Origin: Pyricularia pennisetigena | Taxonomy: Eukaryota; Ascomycota; Sordariomycetes; Magnaporthales; Pyriculariaceae | Direction: 5' to 3' | Assembly: GCF_004337985.1 (NCBI RefSeq) | Contig: NC_043740.1 | Location: 1,454,697 to 1,467,818 of the forward strand | Length of the DNA stretch: 13,122 bases | Made by a program: the position numbers and the translations under genes | Notes under the pieces: generated by a model | What the model saw: the letters and a program-made list of their open reading frames with translations, nothing else | Databases searched by the model: none | What the model was told of the DNA's origin: nothing | Shown: positions 1-9,613 of the stretch, piece after piece | Layout: each line of letters starts with the position of its first letter | Numbering within the stretch: position 1 is the first letter of the stretch

Positions 1-25
1 TTTTTTTTTTTTTTTTTTTTTTTTT
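1..25. repeat. T25 homopolymer at window start
   Basis: Twenty-five consecutive T followed directly by seven C (26-32). The opposite end of the window is a run of 25 A. Seen directly. The likeliest explanation is that the window is a whole contig whose assembly stopped at homopolymer runs; the true run lengths are therefore unreliable. Confidence 0.85.
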
Positions 26-432
26 CCCCCCCTGTGTCTCCATCTTTACTTTCTCTCGTTTTTTTTCTTCTGCCATTTTCCCCCTCCGCATCCGTGCCTA
101 TCCGCTCACAGGTGCCTCCTCCCATAAAAGGAAAACAGAGCGAACTTGAAAAGCAACAAGGCAACAGCGTCTTGTTTTCGATCGCTCAAGCCTCCCAAAC
201 CACCACTTTCTCTGCCTCAAGTGCATTCGGGCTTGCTTGCTGGAGAGAAACACCGAACCTCTGGAATCACTCCCCAGCGATATTTCAACCGCTCGCGGCT
301 TTGATCGGCCGTTCAACTATCGCCCCCATGCAATAGGCATTAGCGAACGACCAAACGAGGTCGGGCAACTCGATTGCCGCCACCCACGACAACATCCGGC
401 TCTCCGCCACCGGGCGAGGCAGCCATAAAGAG
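26..432 (+). promoter_or_regulatory. 5' leader/promoter region of the Lte1-like gene
   Basis: This non-coding stretch precedes the first long coding exon. Positions 26-90 are strongly C/T-rich, a pattern common just upstream of fungal transcription starts. No TATA box or CCAAT box stands out. The only ATG before 433 is at 328-330 and opens a two-codon uORF. The region carries apparent ORFs in several frames, but they begin at GTG or TTG and have no recognisable protein character. Distal promoter elements, if any, lie beyond the window edge. Confidence 0.55.
328..336 (+). promoter_or_regulatory. Minimal uORF (Met-Gln-stop) upstream of the Lte1-like start
   Basis: ATG CAA TAG forms a two-codon upstream ORF 96 nt before the proposed start at 433. 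It is the first ATG on the plus strand of the window, and no other ATG lies between it and 433. If the transcript starts upstream of 328, scanning ribosomes would meet this uORF first, and translation of the main protein would depend on leaky scanning or reinitiation. The context at -3 is C, which is weak. Whether it is in the mRNA is not shown by the sequence. Confidence 0.4.
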
Positions 433-3400
433 ATGGCCAGCGAATATGCTGCACCACTTAGCCCTGCTGCTGGCGGTCTGTCGGACTTGTTGCAGCAGCA
501 TGGCTCGCGGGATTACTTGGGGGCGGGCTCCCCATCGCCGCCAAAGAGGCGCGACGACACACAAACTAACGAATCAACGACAACCATGAGGACGAAAAAA
601 GCTGCGCAGAGGCTAGGTCGTGATACCATAGGAGATAAGGGATCCGGGGGAAGCCACAGGATGAAGCCGCGGTTGTCTTCAAATCAAATGCCCCGCTCAC
701 TTCTGCCCGTCACGGAAAGGAAGAGCCAGGACGAAAACAGGGGGGACATGCGGAAGAGGAAGGGAAGCATAAAGGAGAAGATGGACATTGCACCGGACGG
801 AGCCTCGGCAGGTCGAGAGGGTAGACAGTTTGCTGTTGCCAACGTGGGCAACAATGGACGCATTTACCTGAGGTATGTGGTTCTTCCCTTGGAGACGCGA
901 GGGGGCTTGTCAGCTTGACGAGGAGCAAGGGAAGCACAGAGACATCCTAACTGGGGCATTCCTCTCAATCTGTTCTTGTTTAGGCCTACGATACGACCTG
1001 CGCATCAAAGGTATCCGCAGCCGAACTTTGTATTCCCTTCGACGCCGCCAACAACGGCCACCTCGAAACCCTCTGCTGCATCAGCGGACAAAACTGGGAA
1101 AAATAAAAATGATTCTGATACCACAAAGACCGAATCCAAACTGTCCCAGATACTTAGCAGCCAATGGACACTCCCGCCAACACCGTCGACGTCCGCGACT
1201 AGGAGAACATTGCTCGCGGCGAGGCGGGGACGGCATCGACGGGCGGTTTCCGACTCAACTGTCCCCGACCTCCCTGGCGCAACACCCGAATCCGAAGCCG
1301 ATGGCCTCAAGATTGTAATTACACAACCAAAAGATGACCAAAGACCAAAATCAGTCGAGGATAGGGATCCTCCTGGGTTTGTTCCGGTTCTTGATGTGTC
1401 TATTCCAAACTGGAAGTTGGGAACTCCTCGTTTCACCCATATGGGCGGAGCAGACATCCGCGGTTCCTCTTACGGGGCACCTACCGAAATACGATCCGAC
1501 TCTACTTCCATTGCAGGCCGAACGCCACGCAGCATAGCTGAGTCGGTACGGGGCAAGAAGCCCAGTCCTATCAGCATACCGAGCATACCGCGAGCATTTC
1601 TGTCACATCCCCCGACTGGAAGTCCTCCGATTGTTCCCATGAGCGGTTTGCCGCTGCGTCGAGCCACCTACATCTCCACTTTCCTCGTCATCGAGCCACG
1701 CATGTTTGACGATTTGACCTTCAAACCCGCTTGCGATGACCGGTCGATTGTTCGCTACTCCCCGCACACAGGGGCCGTGACTGCAGCGTCACCACCTCGC
1801 CTGGTTGCCGAGATTACATCCCCGAGCTTCCTGGACTACGAGTTGCTTTCCGACTTTTTCCTCACGTTCCGCTCCTTCCTCGAGCCTTACGACCTGCTCA
1901 AAATGCTGATAGCCCGACTCAGATGGGCGCTGGCTAGGGAGGATGAGACCGGTATGGTGGTCCGCGTGCGGACCTTTGTGGCTCTTCGACATTGGATTCT
2001 CAACTACTTTATGGATGATTTTGTCATCGACTACCAACTTCGTACCATGTTCTGTGAGTTGATCAATGACTTTGTGAGCGAGCTTTGTCAAGATCAACCG
2101 GGGAGCAAAGTGCAGGTTAAGATCTTGGGCGAACTCAAGAAGTGTTGGCGTAGAGTGTGCGCACAATATTGGGACAGTCCTGACTTCGACTCGTCTCTGG
2201 GCGCAGAAGCGCCGATTATACCAGGCGGGATCGCTGGACATCGCAACGCTGATTTAACCCCGGTCTTCTGGACTCAAAATGTAGAAGAACACCCACCTCA
2301 GCTTGGTCCTGTTGACTGTATCTCTCCCTCCCTGCACTTTACATCCGGAGACATGAGCTTGCAGGTCGATGCGCCACGCACCGCTCACATGGACGCCGTC
2401 ATCCGTGACGACAGACCAGCTACGCCTCTCCAGCCCGACACTCTCGCCATCGGCCACAAGAGGCCACAGCCTTCCTCGCTCAGTGTGAGCAGTATAGATG
2501 CAATGTCATGTTCATTCCCCACCAAGAACCTTCTTTCCATGCAACCAGGGGCCGGTCAGTTCCTTGCAGCTCACCCTGTCGACCCAAGTACTCTATCGAG
2601 CACATTGGTTCGGAAAGCCAGCACGCCCAAGGCACTTGCCGGGAAGCGCGTCAGGCCTCAGTCTCCGCGGCATAAGCGCAACGGCAGTTTGACCGACTCG
2701 CTAAGGGACCACTCGCCGAATGTGGGAGAGAAAATAACATACAAGAGTACTGAGGTTCTGATGGCTTATCCGTATGTGGGAAGCCTCGTCAGAGGAGCCA
2801 TGTTTCCACCAGGACAAGCGTTTGTCGAAATTCCCACCCCTGGTTCCGGCGAGGTCTCTCGGCAGACTACCGTCTTCCAACCTTACCCAGTGGATACACA
2901 AAAGGAGAAGGCATCTGCATCAGCCATGTCGGGTCAGGGTATGCGCAAGCTGCTGAGCAGCGTCCGTCGGGCTATCAGCACCAAAGGCCCGGGCCTATCA
3001 CCAACGCAAGGAAGTTTCTTGAACATTTCTCCTCTTGGGCCCCGCGGTGCCACTACCAACAGGCTACCTGGCACTGCAATCGTACCGCAGGCTCGGCCAA
3101 ACCAGAATGGTGTCAGACCTCCAGTGCGCATCGACCTCCTCGGAGCCGAGGTGGCCGAGGACTTTAAGAAGGCCGTGCGAGAAGACGCTGCCATCGATGC
3201 TGCTAACATGGGCAACGCAATCCCAACAATAATCGGCGGCATAGAGGAGGAAGAATGCCAGGATAACGAACGTCCAACTCTGGATGTAGACATCCCTGTG
3301 GATGCAGGGCTCGAGGACACGTTTCTTCGTCCCATCAGTGATCAAGCGATTACCAGTGGGAGCAAGTCTATTGTCATTGTCGATGACACGGTACCACCAC

Positions 3401-6117
3401 CGGTACCTGCCGAACCACCACTTATGACTGGCGCCCTGCTCTCAGCTACTTTGCCCATGGTTAACCCGTCAGTAGAAGCTTTTGCGGATTCCTTTGCATC
3501 TGCAGCAGATCCGACACCACCAAACACGCCACCTGGGCACAGTCTCGGAACGCCCCGTCAAGACTCGTACATTCTTCGACACACGCTGATGCGTCAATCT
3601 TACTCTGAAGAAATTCTGCCTCCACTTGGTAGTGAGGCTGTCGGCATCTCCAACCTGCAGTCTCGTCCCTCGGAGGATTCAACGCGACCATCCATGGATA
3701 CTCCCAGGCCATCGGACGACTACATGCGGCAATCGGCGCGTCGGCCCCCGCTTAGCGGCGTTCGCGGTCACTTTCGTCAACCATCAAGCAGGTCGTATAG
3801 ATCTATGCAGTCGTTTGGGAGGCCACGCCATGCCTCTTTCACAAGTGGCATGGCCCCACAACCCACCATGGGAAGTTTTGACGCCACCACCTTTTCCGAG
3901 CAGTCTGTGGATGATGCAGTTCCGACAACACCTCTGCCACAGCCAATGCGCGTGCTTAGAAGGCGTCCTGGGGGTGATTTGCGTGGCGTTACCAACGTCG
4001 GCCAACTTGACCAGCACCAGCTACGTAGGTCGCGGTCAGTAGGGTCTTTGACGACCTTTACAGAGTCGATCCACAGCTCTTTCATACGCGGCTCAGCTCA
4101 GGAAAAAAACGACGGTTTTGTGGATGTTGTGGACGTCATGTCGGATTATTACCCACAGGAGAGGGCAGCCGGTTTCTCGTTGGGTGACATGACGCAAAAG
4201 TCTGCCAAGAAGCCTGCATCGATCTTCAGCACATACTCGTCCACGCCTGTGATGCGGCCGTCTTTTGAGGCTGAAGCCCACAAACTAGCGCAAATCCCTG
4301 ATGATCCAGATGACAACGGCGGTGTCGAATCTGCTCTTGCGAAGCTGGAGGGCAAGTACGAAAAGAAAACATTCAAGCTTTCCATGGAACCAAAAAAGCC
4401 CAAGACGAAGCTCCTAGGCAACTGGTCTCTGAAACTGCGTGGGGGCGGCGAAGAAGAGCATGACACCCTGGAGAAGAAGGACCACCGCCACAAGCATGTT
4501 GGAGACGACACTCACCTGTCTCAGCTTGTTGACCACGATAAAGAGGACGATGACATGCGTGTACTGGCCGACAATCTCTCCTCCAGCTTTCTGCCTCTGG
4601 CCGAAGCTCCCCGCCGAGAACAATATGGCACGTTGTCTTTCTTGTCGGGAAGTTCCGATGATTCATTGTCATCCACCCCCATCTTAGAGCGGGGTCTAGT
4701 CGAAGACTCACAACCGGGCGAGATTAAGGACGATGAGTGGACAAACCGGTCAAAGTTCGAAGAAGACGAGCTTCCGACGCCTAGAGTGACCAGCGATCGA
4801 GAAGTTTCATACGATCTTGTCGAGAAGACGAACAGCCTGAATCGAATCCAACCTGGAGACACCATCCCTCGTTCTTCGCCAGCCAATGGCCATATCGAAC
4901 CCCAATCATTTCTGTTTGACGACGGCGACAGTGACGATGACTCTGAAAGCGAGCTGTCCTCGGAGATGTCTATAGATCTACCTGGCGACTCGGATGAGGC
5001 CGAAGACGTGGTTGGCAGGAAGCGAAGCGACACGGTGACGTCGGTGTTGCCTGTCCACCCGCTGGGTGAGCCCAACCTCTCAAGCCGTGACATGACAAAT
5101 ATCCACCCACTCAAGAGTCACCCACCCTCACCACCCATGACATTGGTGCAAGCACTGCAAATGTCACCAGGGACAGCGAACCGGGGCCAGCTTGATAAAC
5201 AGGAGCCTCGAAAGCCTCTGCCGCTCTCCCCAGAAATCACGCCCACTTTTGCTGCACACGAGAGGCAGCCCTCGGACCAGTCAGATCAGGCAAATGCTGA
5301 GGATGCTGCGCAACAAAACTCAAAGTTTTCGGTGCATCTTCCTTTTATCCTTGCCTTCGACTCACAGATATTGGCACAGCAGTTTACTCTGATTGAGAAG
5401 GACGCGCTCAACGAGATCGACTGGAAGGAGCTTATCGACATGCGCTGGAAAAAGGCCGACAATAGCGACGCTCGGTCGTGGGTCGATTTTCTACGCAACA
5501 CAGACGCACGCGGCGTCGAGGTTGTTATTGCGCGGTTCAACATTATGGTTAAGTGGTGCGTGTCCGAGATAGTGCTCACTCAGGACCTCGAGGAGCGGGC
5601 AAGGTGCCTAATCAAGTTCATCCACATCGCTGGGCACTGTCGACGATACCGCAACTTTGCCACCATGTCGCAGATCGCCATTGCCCTCACCAGTCCCGAG
5701 GTGTCGAAGCTGCAGCGCACTTGGGCCATGGTGCCGGCTAGTGACCTGACGACGCTTCAGCAGCTCGAGGCGCTCGTCAGCCCGACTCGTAACTTTTACA
5801 ACCTCCGGGCTGAGATGGAAGGGGGTGATGTTGAGAGTGCAACCTCGGGCTGCATCCCATTTGTGGGCATCTACACGCACGATCTTCTCTTCAACGCGCA
5901 ACGCCCCAGTGAGATCGCGAGCAGCCCTACAACCGCCCCGCTGGTCAACTTTGAGCGTTGTAGGTGTGCTGCCAGCATCATCAAAACACTGCTGCGGCTT
6001 CTCGAGGCAAGCTCGCTGTACACGTTCCAGCCGATAGAAGGCATCACAGAACGCTGTCTCTGGATGGGGGCGCTGTCAGATGATGAGATTAGAAGGATCT
6101 CGGAGGGATTGGAATGA
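433..6117 (+). CDS. LTE1: Lte1-like Ras guanine nucleotide exchange factor (2 exons, 1857 aa)
   Basis: Predicted cytosolic or cortical GEF that loads a Ras-family GTPase with GTP. Yeast Lte1 promotes mitotic exit and polarity through Tem1/Ras; the target here is inferred. Exons 433-872 and 984-6117 join in phase 2, giving ...GRIYLR-PTIRPAHQRYPQ... across the junction. Residues 1-365 are basic and low-complexity. Residues ~366-540 match the REM/RasGEF_N domain (YISTFLVIEPRMFDDL, SDFFLTFRSFLEPYDLL). A disordered linker of ~1,060 residues follows, with a VPPPVP stretch near 950, an acidic Asp/Ser cluster near 1458-1485 and many SP/TP sites. The catalytic RasGEF domain spans ~1600-1855 (FDSQILAQQFTLIE, VIARFNIMVKWCVSEIVL, GHCRRYRNFATMSQIAIAL, IPFVGIYTHDLLF) and ends two residues before the stop. 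There is no N-terminal SH3 as in Cdc25-type GEFs, and the separated REM/GEF layout favours Lte1. The ATG at 433 has G at -3 and +4; Met52 (586) is the alternative start. Confidence 0.88.
873..983 (+). other. Intron 1 of the Lte1-like gene (111 nt)
   Basis: Donor GTATGT at 873-878, branch-site CTAAC at 947-951 and acceptor TTTAG ending at 983. Removing it joins residue 147 (Arg, codon AG|G) to the frame of the long second exon. Reading through meets an in-frame TGA at 916-918, so splicing is needed to reach the catalytic domain. Confidence 0.9.
3664..3747 (+). repeat. Tandem RPSxD heptapeptide repeats in the Lte1-like linker
   Basis: Residues 1041-1068 read as four consecutive heptads: RPSEDST, RPSMDTP, RPSDDYM and the degenerate RQSARRP. 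The Arg-Pro-Ser codons differ in each copy (CGT CCC TCG; CGA CCA TCC; AGG CCA TCG), so the repeat is visible at protein level but eroded at DNA level. It lies in the disordered linker between the REM and RasGEF domains. It may present repeated phosphorylatable serines; that role is inferred. Confidence 0.7.
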
Positions 6118-7326
6118 AGAGAACATTCCCCTCCTATCCAGGACTCTTGCAAGTCACTCACTGACATGGCTGTAGACTGCAAACCACAAAACATATGCAC
6201 CGCATCAACTTCTGCTTTGTCTCGCTCTTTTTTTTTCCCCTCATAAAACCTGTTTCCAACCAGAGCACACAGACACATAGACCAACGCCCTCGTTGTTTT
6301 GCTCAGAGCACACGGTTTCACAGATGAAACATACAACCCTGTTCCACTAGATCAACTCGCACCCGCATGTCACATTGATACCCTTTTCTACCTATGTTCA
6401 TATCCATAACTGTCTTTCTATTTACATATTTTCTTGAGTTCCTGTCTCGCATACCCTGCTGCTATTGTTAATGATGCAGCTCAATTTCAAACTCTTTCTT
6501 TGAACTTGTTTTCTGGCATTTAGTTTGGATTCTCCATCTGTTTCTTTCTCTAGTTTCTTGGCGAAAGCAAGCGATCCAGCAGAGGCGTACGATATAGGAG
6601 AAGTTGAAAGCATTTCAAGGATAAGAACAATCAATGAGGCGAAGAAAAGGAAGAACTGTTTGAGCTAGCATCAGCATCCGCTTGGAGTCTTGTTTCTTTC
6701 TCCCTTTACTAGTCTGCCTTAAAGCTCTGGACTTTTATGCGTGTTTTTAGCCTTGTCTTTTCTCTATACCCCACGTATTTATTCAGTCTTCTACTTTTCG
6801 GTATTGGTCAATGTATATAGCGGATAATTAATTCAATTTTGACGCCATTATCTCTTTATCCTATTGCACCTTCGATGTGCACTGCGTTGGTCCGTGCCTA
6901 GTTTTATTATTCTGTTTCTGCTAAGGACTATTTCATCTCAGTCTAGGGCAATTGGGGCTCTTGGTGTTACTGACTGGCAACTTGCATCCAAATTATAGCA
7001 ATCCAAAGTCACCATGGCTTTCAAGGGCTGCGTACCGACTTGACTGCTGTCCTGCACCGATTACCGAGATACTCTGAATACTTGCAATGGGGTAGCATGC
7101 AAATACTAGACAAGACATGCAATATTGTGGCTCAATGAGAATATTAGACAGCTTATGGAACTATATAAAATGATATGCTGAATTTTATATACAGGGCGAG
7201 AATCAAATGCCACGAGAGTTCTCAGCAGACAAAGCCAAGCTCTGGTGAGTGAGCTGGGTTTTGTTACCAAGAAAAAGCCCCGCCGAGGTCACTCTTTCTG
7301 CTGCTCAAGAGAGTATGGGGGACACT
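6118..7326. other. Intergenic region between convergent genes (no gene seen)
   Basis: About 1.2 kb of A/T-richer sequence separates the stop of the plus-strand Lte1-like gene from the stop of the minus-strand oxidase gene, so it must contain both 3' UTRs. I see no coding character, tRNA or transposon. The short ORF on the minus strand at 6422-6634 has no recognisable protein features. The one conspicuous structure is the inverted repeat at 7162-7191. Confidence 0.7.
7162..7191. terminator. Perfect 10+10 bp A/T inverted repeat, possible 3'-end element
   Basis: TATATAAAAT at 7162-7171 and its exact reverse complement ATTTTATATA at 7182-7191 flank a 10-nt loop (7172-7181). It lies 136 nt beyond the stop of the oxidase gene. 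Because of the symmetry both strands read TATATA, the yeast-type polyadenylation efficiency element. It could mark the 3' end of the oxidase mRNA or act in both directions between the convergent genes. A chance A/T palindrome is possible. Confidence 0.4.
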
Positions 7327-9613
7327 TTAGTAGACGCCAATGATCTCACCCACGACACTCCTGAACATGCCCTTGGGGTCGAACTTTTGGCGGACAGCCT
7401 TGAAGCGAGCGATGTGCTGTTTTGTTTTTGTAAGGAGTTTAAATGGTTAGCTCACACCATCTTGATTTTTTTTTTTTTTTTTTTTCCTCTTCTTTTCTCT
7501 TCTGCAGAGAAACCAGAACCTTCGTAAGAGGCCGGTAACAGAAAGATCAAATTGGCATTGAGGGTTGTTTTAATGAAAAGAAAAGGAAAAAAAAACAATA
7601 CTCACGTTGGGGTCGAGGTGCTTGGCGCCCTGCTTCAGAACTTCGCGAGTGTTCTTGGTCCAGTGCGGGCGGCAGGGGAACTCGTCGATCAGAACCTTGG
7701 GCACGCGGTGGTAAAACTCCTCGTTGTAGCGCTTGTTGTCGCCCCAGGTCGGACGGAACTGATTTCGAGGGAAGAGGAGGTGAGGAGGTGAAGAAACGGA
7801 AAGTCAGCATTTTTTTTTTTTTTGCAAACACCCGTGGTTATTCTCCAAAGGTTGAAAAGGAAGGCTCTCAACTCACCGAAGGCCAATCAAACATAATGAC
7901 ACCGCGGGACCAGTCGGCGCCGTCGGCCGTGTTGTAGGTGCCCTGGCCCAAAAAGTCAAAGTAGGCCTTGCCGAACTTGATGTTGATGCCGCTGCGGTAG
8001 GTGCTGGTGACGGGCTTGAGCTTCCCGATCTCCTCGTCGAACAGGGCGCGGATGCGCTTGAGCACGGCGTTGGCCTGCGTCATGGGGAAGGCCAGCTCCA
8101 GCGTGTAGCCGCGCAGCCCGTTCTCCCACTGCGGCGTCTGGTCCGGGTACAGGCCGCCGATGAGCACGTCGTAGTTCCAGCCGTACACAGGCCACTCGGT
8201 CAGCGGCTCCTGCGTCGTCTTCTCGCGGAAGTTGGGCTTCTCCCACTGGTTGAAGAGGATTTCCTCGCCGCTGGGGAGGTGGTTTTCAGTCATGCGAGTG
8301 TTAGTCCTTTCTTGGTTCAGTCATCACCGCCCTGGCTTTAGTACCAGAGTATTCCCTGTCTTTCTGGCTGCTTACATCATGTTGCTGGTAAAAGCAATCT
8401 TGCCGCTGTTGAATATGGCCTTGATAGCCTCGGCCTCCAGCTTGGTGACGGAGAAAGTGTTTTGGAAAGCCTGCTGAGTGGTCGAGTTGATGTCGACGAC
8501 GTCGTAGTAGCGCTGGTGAAACTTGCGCTTGTGCGGCCACCACCAGAGGTTTGCTGTTGCATAGGGCGCAATCAGGGCTTCGATGTCGCCATCAAAGACG
8601 TCCTTCTCTTCGAGGCTATATATAAAGAAGGAAAAAGAGATTCAGCCCATGTTGGTCTCAGCACCGGCGAGGGAGGACTAGCAAAAGTCAAAAAAAAAAA
8701 AGTCAAAAAAAAAAAAAAAAACAAGGGGGGGAAAGAAAAGAAAAAAAAGAAAACTCACGTCTTCTGCATGGCATAGAGCTTGGTGTCAGGGTAGACACTC
8801 ATCTTGATGCGGGCAATGATGCCCAGCAGGCCAAGCGAGGTCGAAGCGGCCAGCCAGTCGTCATCATTGGCGTTGCGCTTGACGATACGGATGTCGCCGT
8901 TGCCGTCGATGATGTGCAGCTCCTGCGCCGCCGCGCCGACCATGGCGTCCTCGCGCAGGGACGAGCGGTGCGCACCCATGGCAATGCTTCCGCCCAGAGA
9001 GATGTTCCAGTTTACTAGGGCGTAGTTGACCGAGGCGCCCCTGTCATGGAGGTACTCTGTGTTTTGTGTGCAATTAGACTTGTTGGTTAGATTCCCGCTT
9101 CAACATGCCTTCAAGATAGATCAGTCAGAAAAAGGGTTTTTATTTTCACTCACGAGCAAGAGTGAAGAAAGTGACACCGCCCTCAATCATGACGGAGCCA
9201 CCCTCGAGGTCCAGGTCGTAGATGCGGCCCAGGCCCTCGGTGCGGATGATGACGGTCTCGTCGTCTGAGCACTGCGTGTCGTACCACATGTGGCCCTTGC
9301 CGGCAGCCCGGACAAGCTTGCCGGCTGCAGCGGCTTCCTTGACCATGGCGGCGGCCTCCTCGACCGTCTTGGGGTCTTTGACCTCGGTGACATTATAGCA
9401 GGACGGGAAGCCTTTTGAGAAAGGTCGAGTTTTTGTTGTGTTAGTGTGTTTGTCAAAAATCAATTATGAGGATGAGCATATTGATTGAGCACAATTAGAC
9501 AGAAAAAAAAAAAAAGACCTACCAGGCCCGTCAAATGTATTCCATTCCATGCCACCCACCACGGTCAAGCAGCCCATGGCCACAAGGGCGGCGAGGCCTG
9601 GAAGTCGCACCAT
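7327..9613 (-). CDS. Secreted FAD-linked oxidase, PCMH / D-arabinono-1,4-lactone oxidase class (7 exons, 507 aa)
   Basis: Predicted flavoprotein oxidase of the VAO/PCMH superfamily; the substrate (aldonolactone, sugar or other alcohol) is unknown. Exons on the minus strand: 9613-9523, 9411-9154, 9056-8759, 8615-8376, 8270-7877, 7758-7606 and 7416-7327. Every junction keeps frame and the total is 1524 nt. Residues 1-21 look like a signal peptide (MVRLPGLAALVAMGCLTVVGG). The FAD-binding domain covers ~35-215, with the KGHMWYD loop (His71, candidate FAD-linking histidine) and SLGGSIAMGAHRSS (137-149). The ALO-type C-terminal domain covers ~240-507, with the aldonolactone-oxidoreductase HWxK motif at 459-462 and the ending FDPKGMFRSVVGEIIGVY. 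NxS/T sequons (NVT 37, NIS 134, an NST in exon 4) fit secretion. Length fits the family. Exons are strongly G/C-ending, especially exon 5, suggesting high expression. Exon 7 is short and was placed from its frame and conserved ending. Confidence 0.85.
7417..7605 (-). other. Intron 6 of the FAD oxidase gene (189 nt)
   Basis: Donor GTGAGT at 7605-7600 (minus strand), a CTAAC branch site near 7450 and acceptor ACAG ending at 7417. It joins HLDPN to HIARFKAV in phase 0. It is the longest intron of the gene and contains T20 on the plus strand (7466-7485) and A9 (7587-7595). No internal exon is needed, because the spliced frame runs straight into the conserved C-terminal motif. Confidence 0.75.
8616..8758 (-). 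other. Intron 3 of the FAD oxidase gene, homopolymer-rich (143 nt)
   Basis: Donor GTGAGT at 8758-8753 and acceptor TATAG ending at 8616 on the minus strand; it joins AC|C (Thr216) in frame. On the plus strand it contains A12 (8690-8701), A17 (8705-8721), G7 (8725-8731) and A8 (8741-8748), so the transcript has long U tracts soon after the 5' splice site. The branch site is probably CTGAA near 8640, less canonical than in introns 1, 4 and 6. Confidence 0.8.

Noticed and set aside
34..336. Plus-strand ORF of 100 codons at the window start
   Set aside because: It begins at GTG, not ATG, and is low-complexity leader sequence without protein character.
1789..2241. Minus-strand ORF of 150 codons
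   Set aside because: It lies opposite the REM domain of the GEF, whose plus-strand frame has clear family motifs; the antisense protein has no recognisable features.
4521..5114. Minus-strand Ser-rich ORF of 197 codons
   Set aside because: Antisense shadow of the GEF's acidic/serine linker; the Ser richness mirrors the sense-strand codons.
7956..8246. Arg/Ala-rich minus-strand ORF of 96 codons
   Set aside because: Out-of-frame shadow of GC-rich exon 5 of the oxidase; the other frame on the same strand matches the family.
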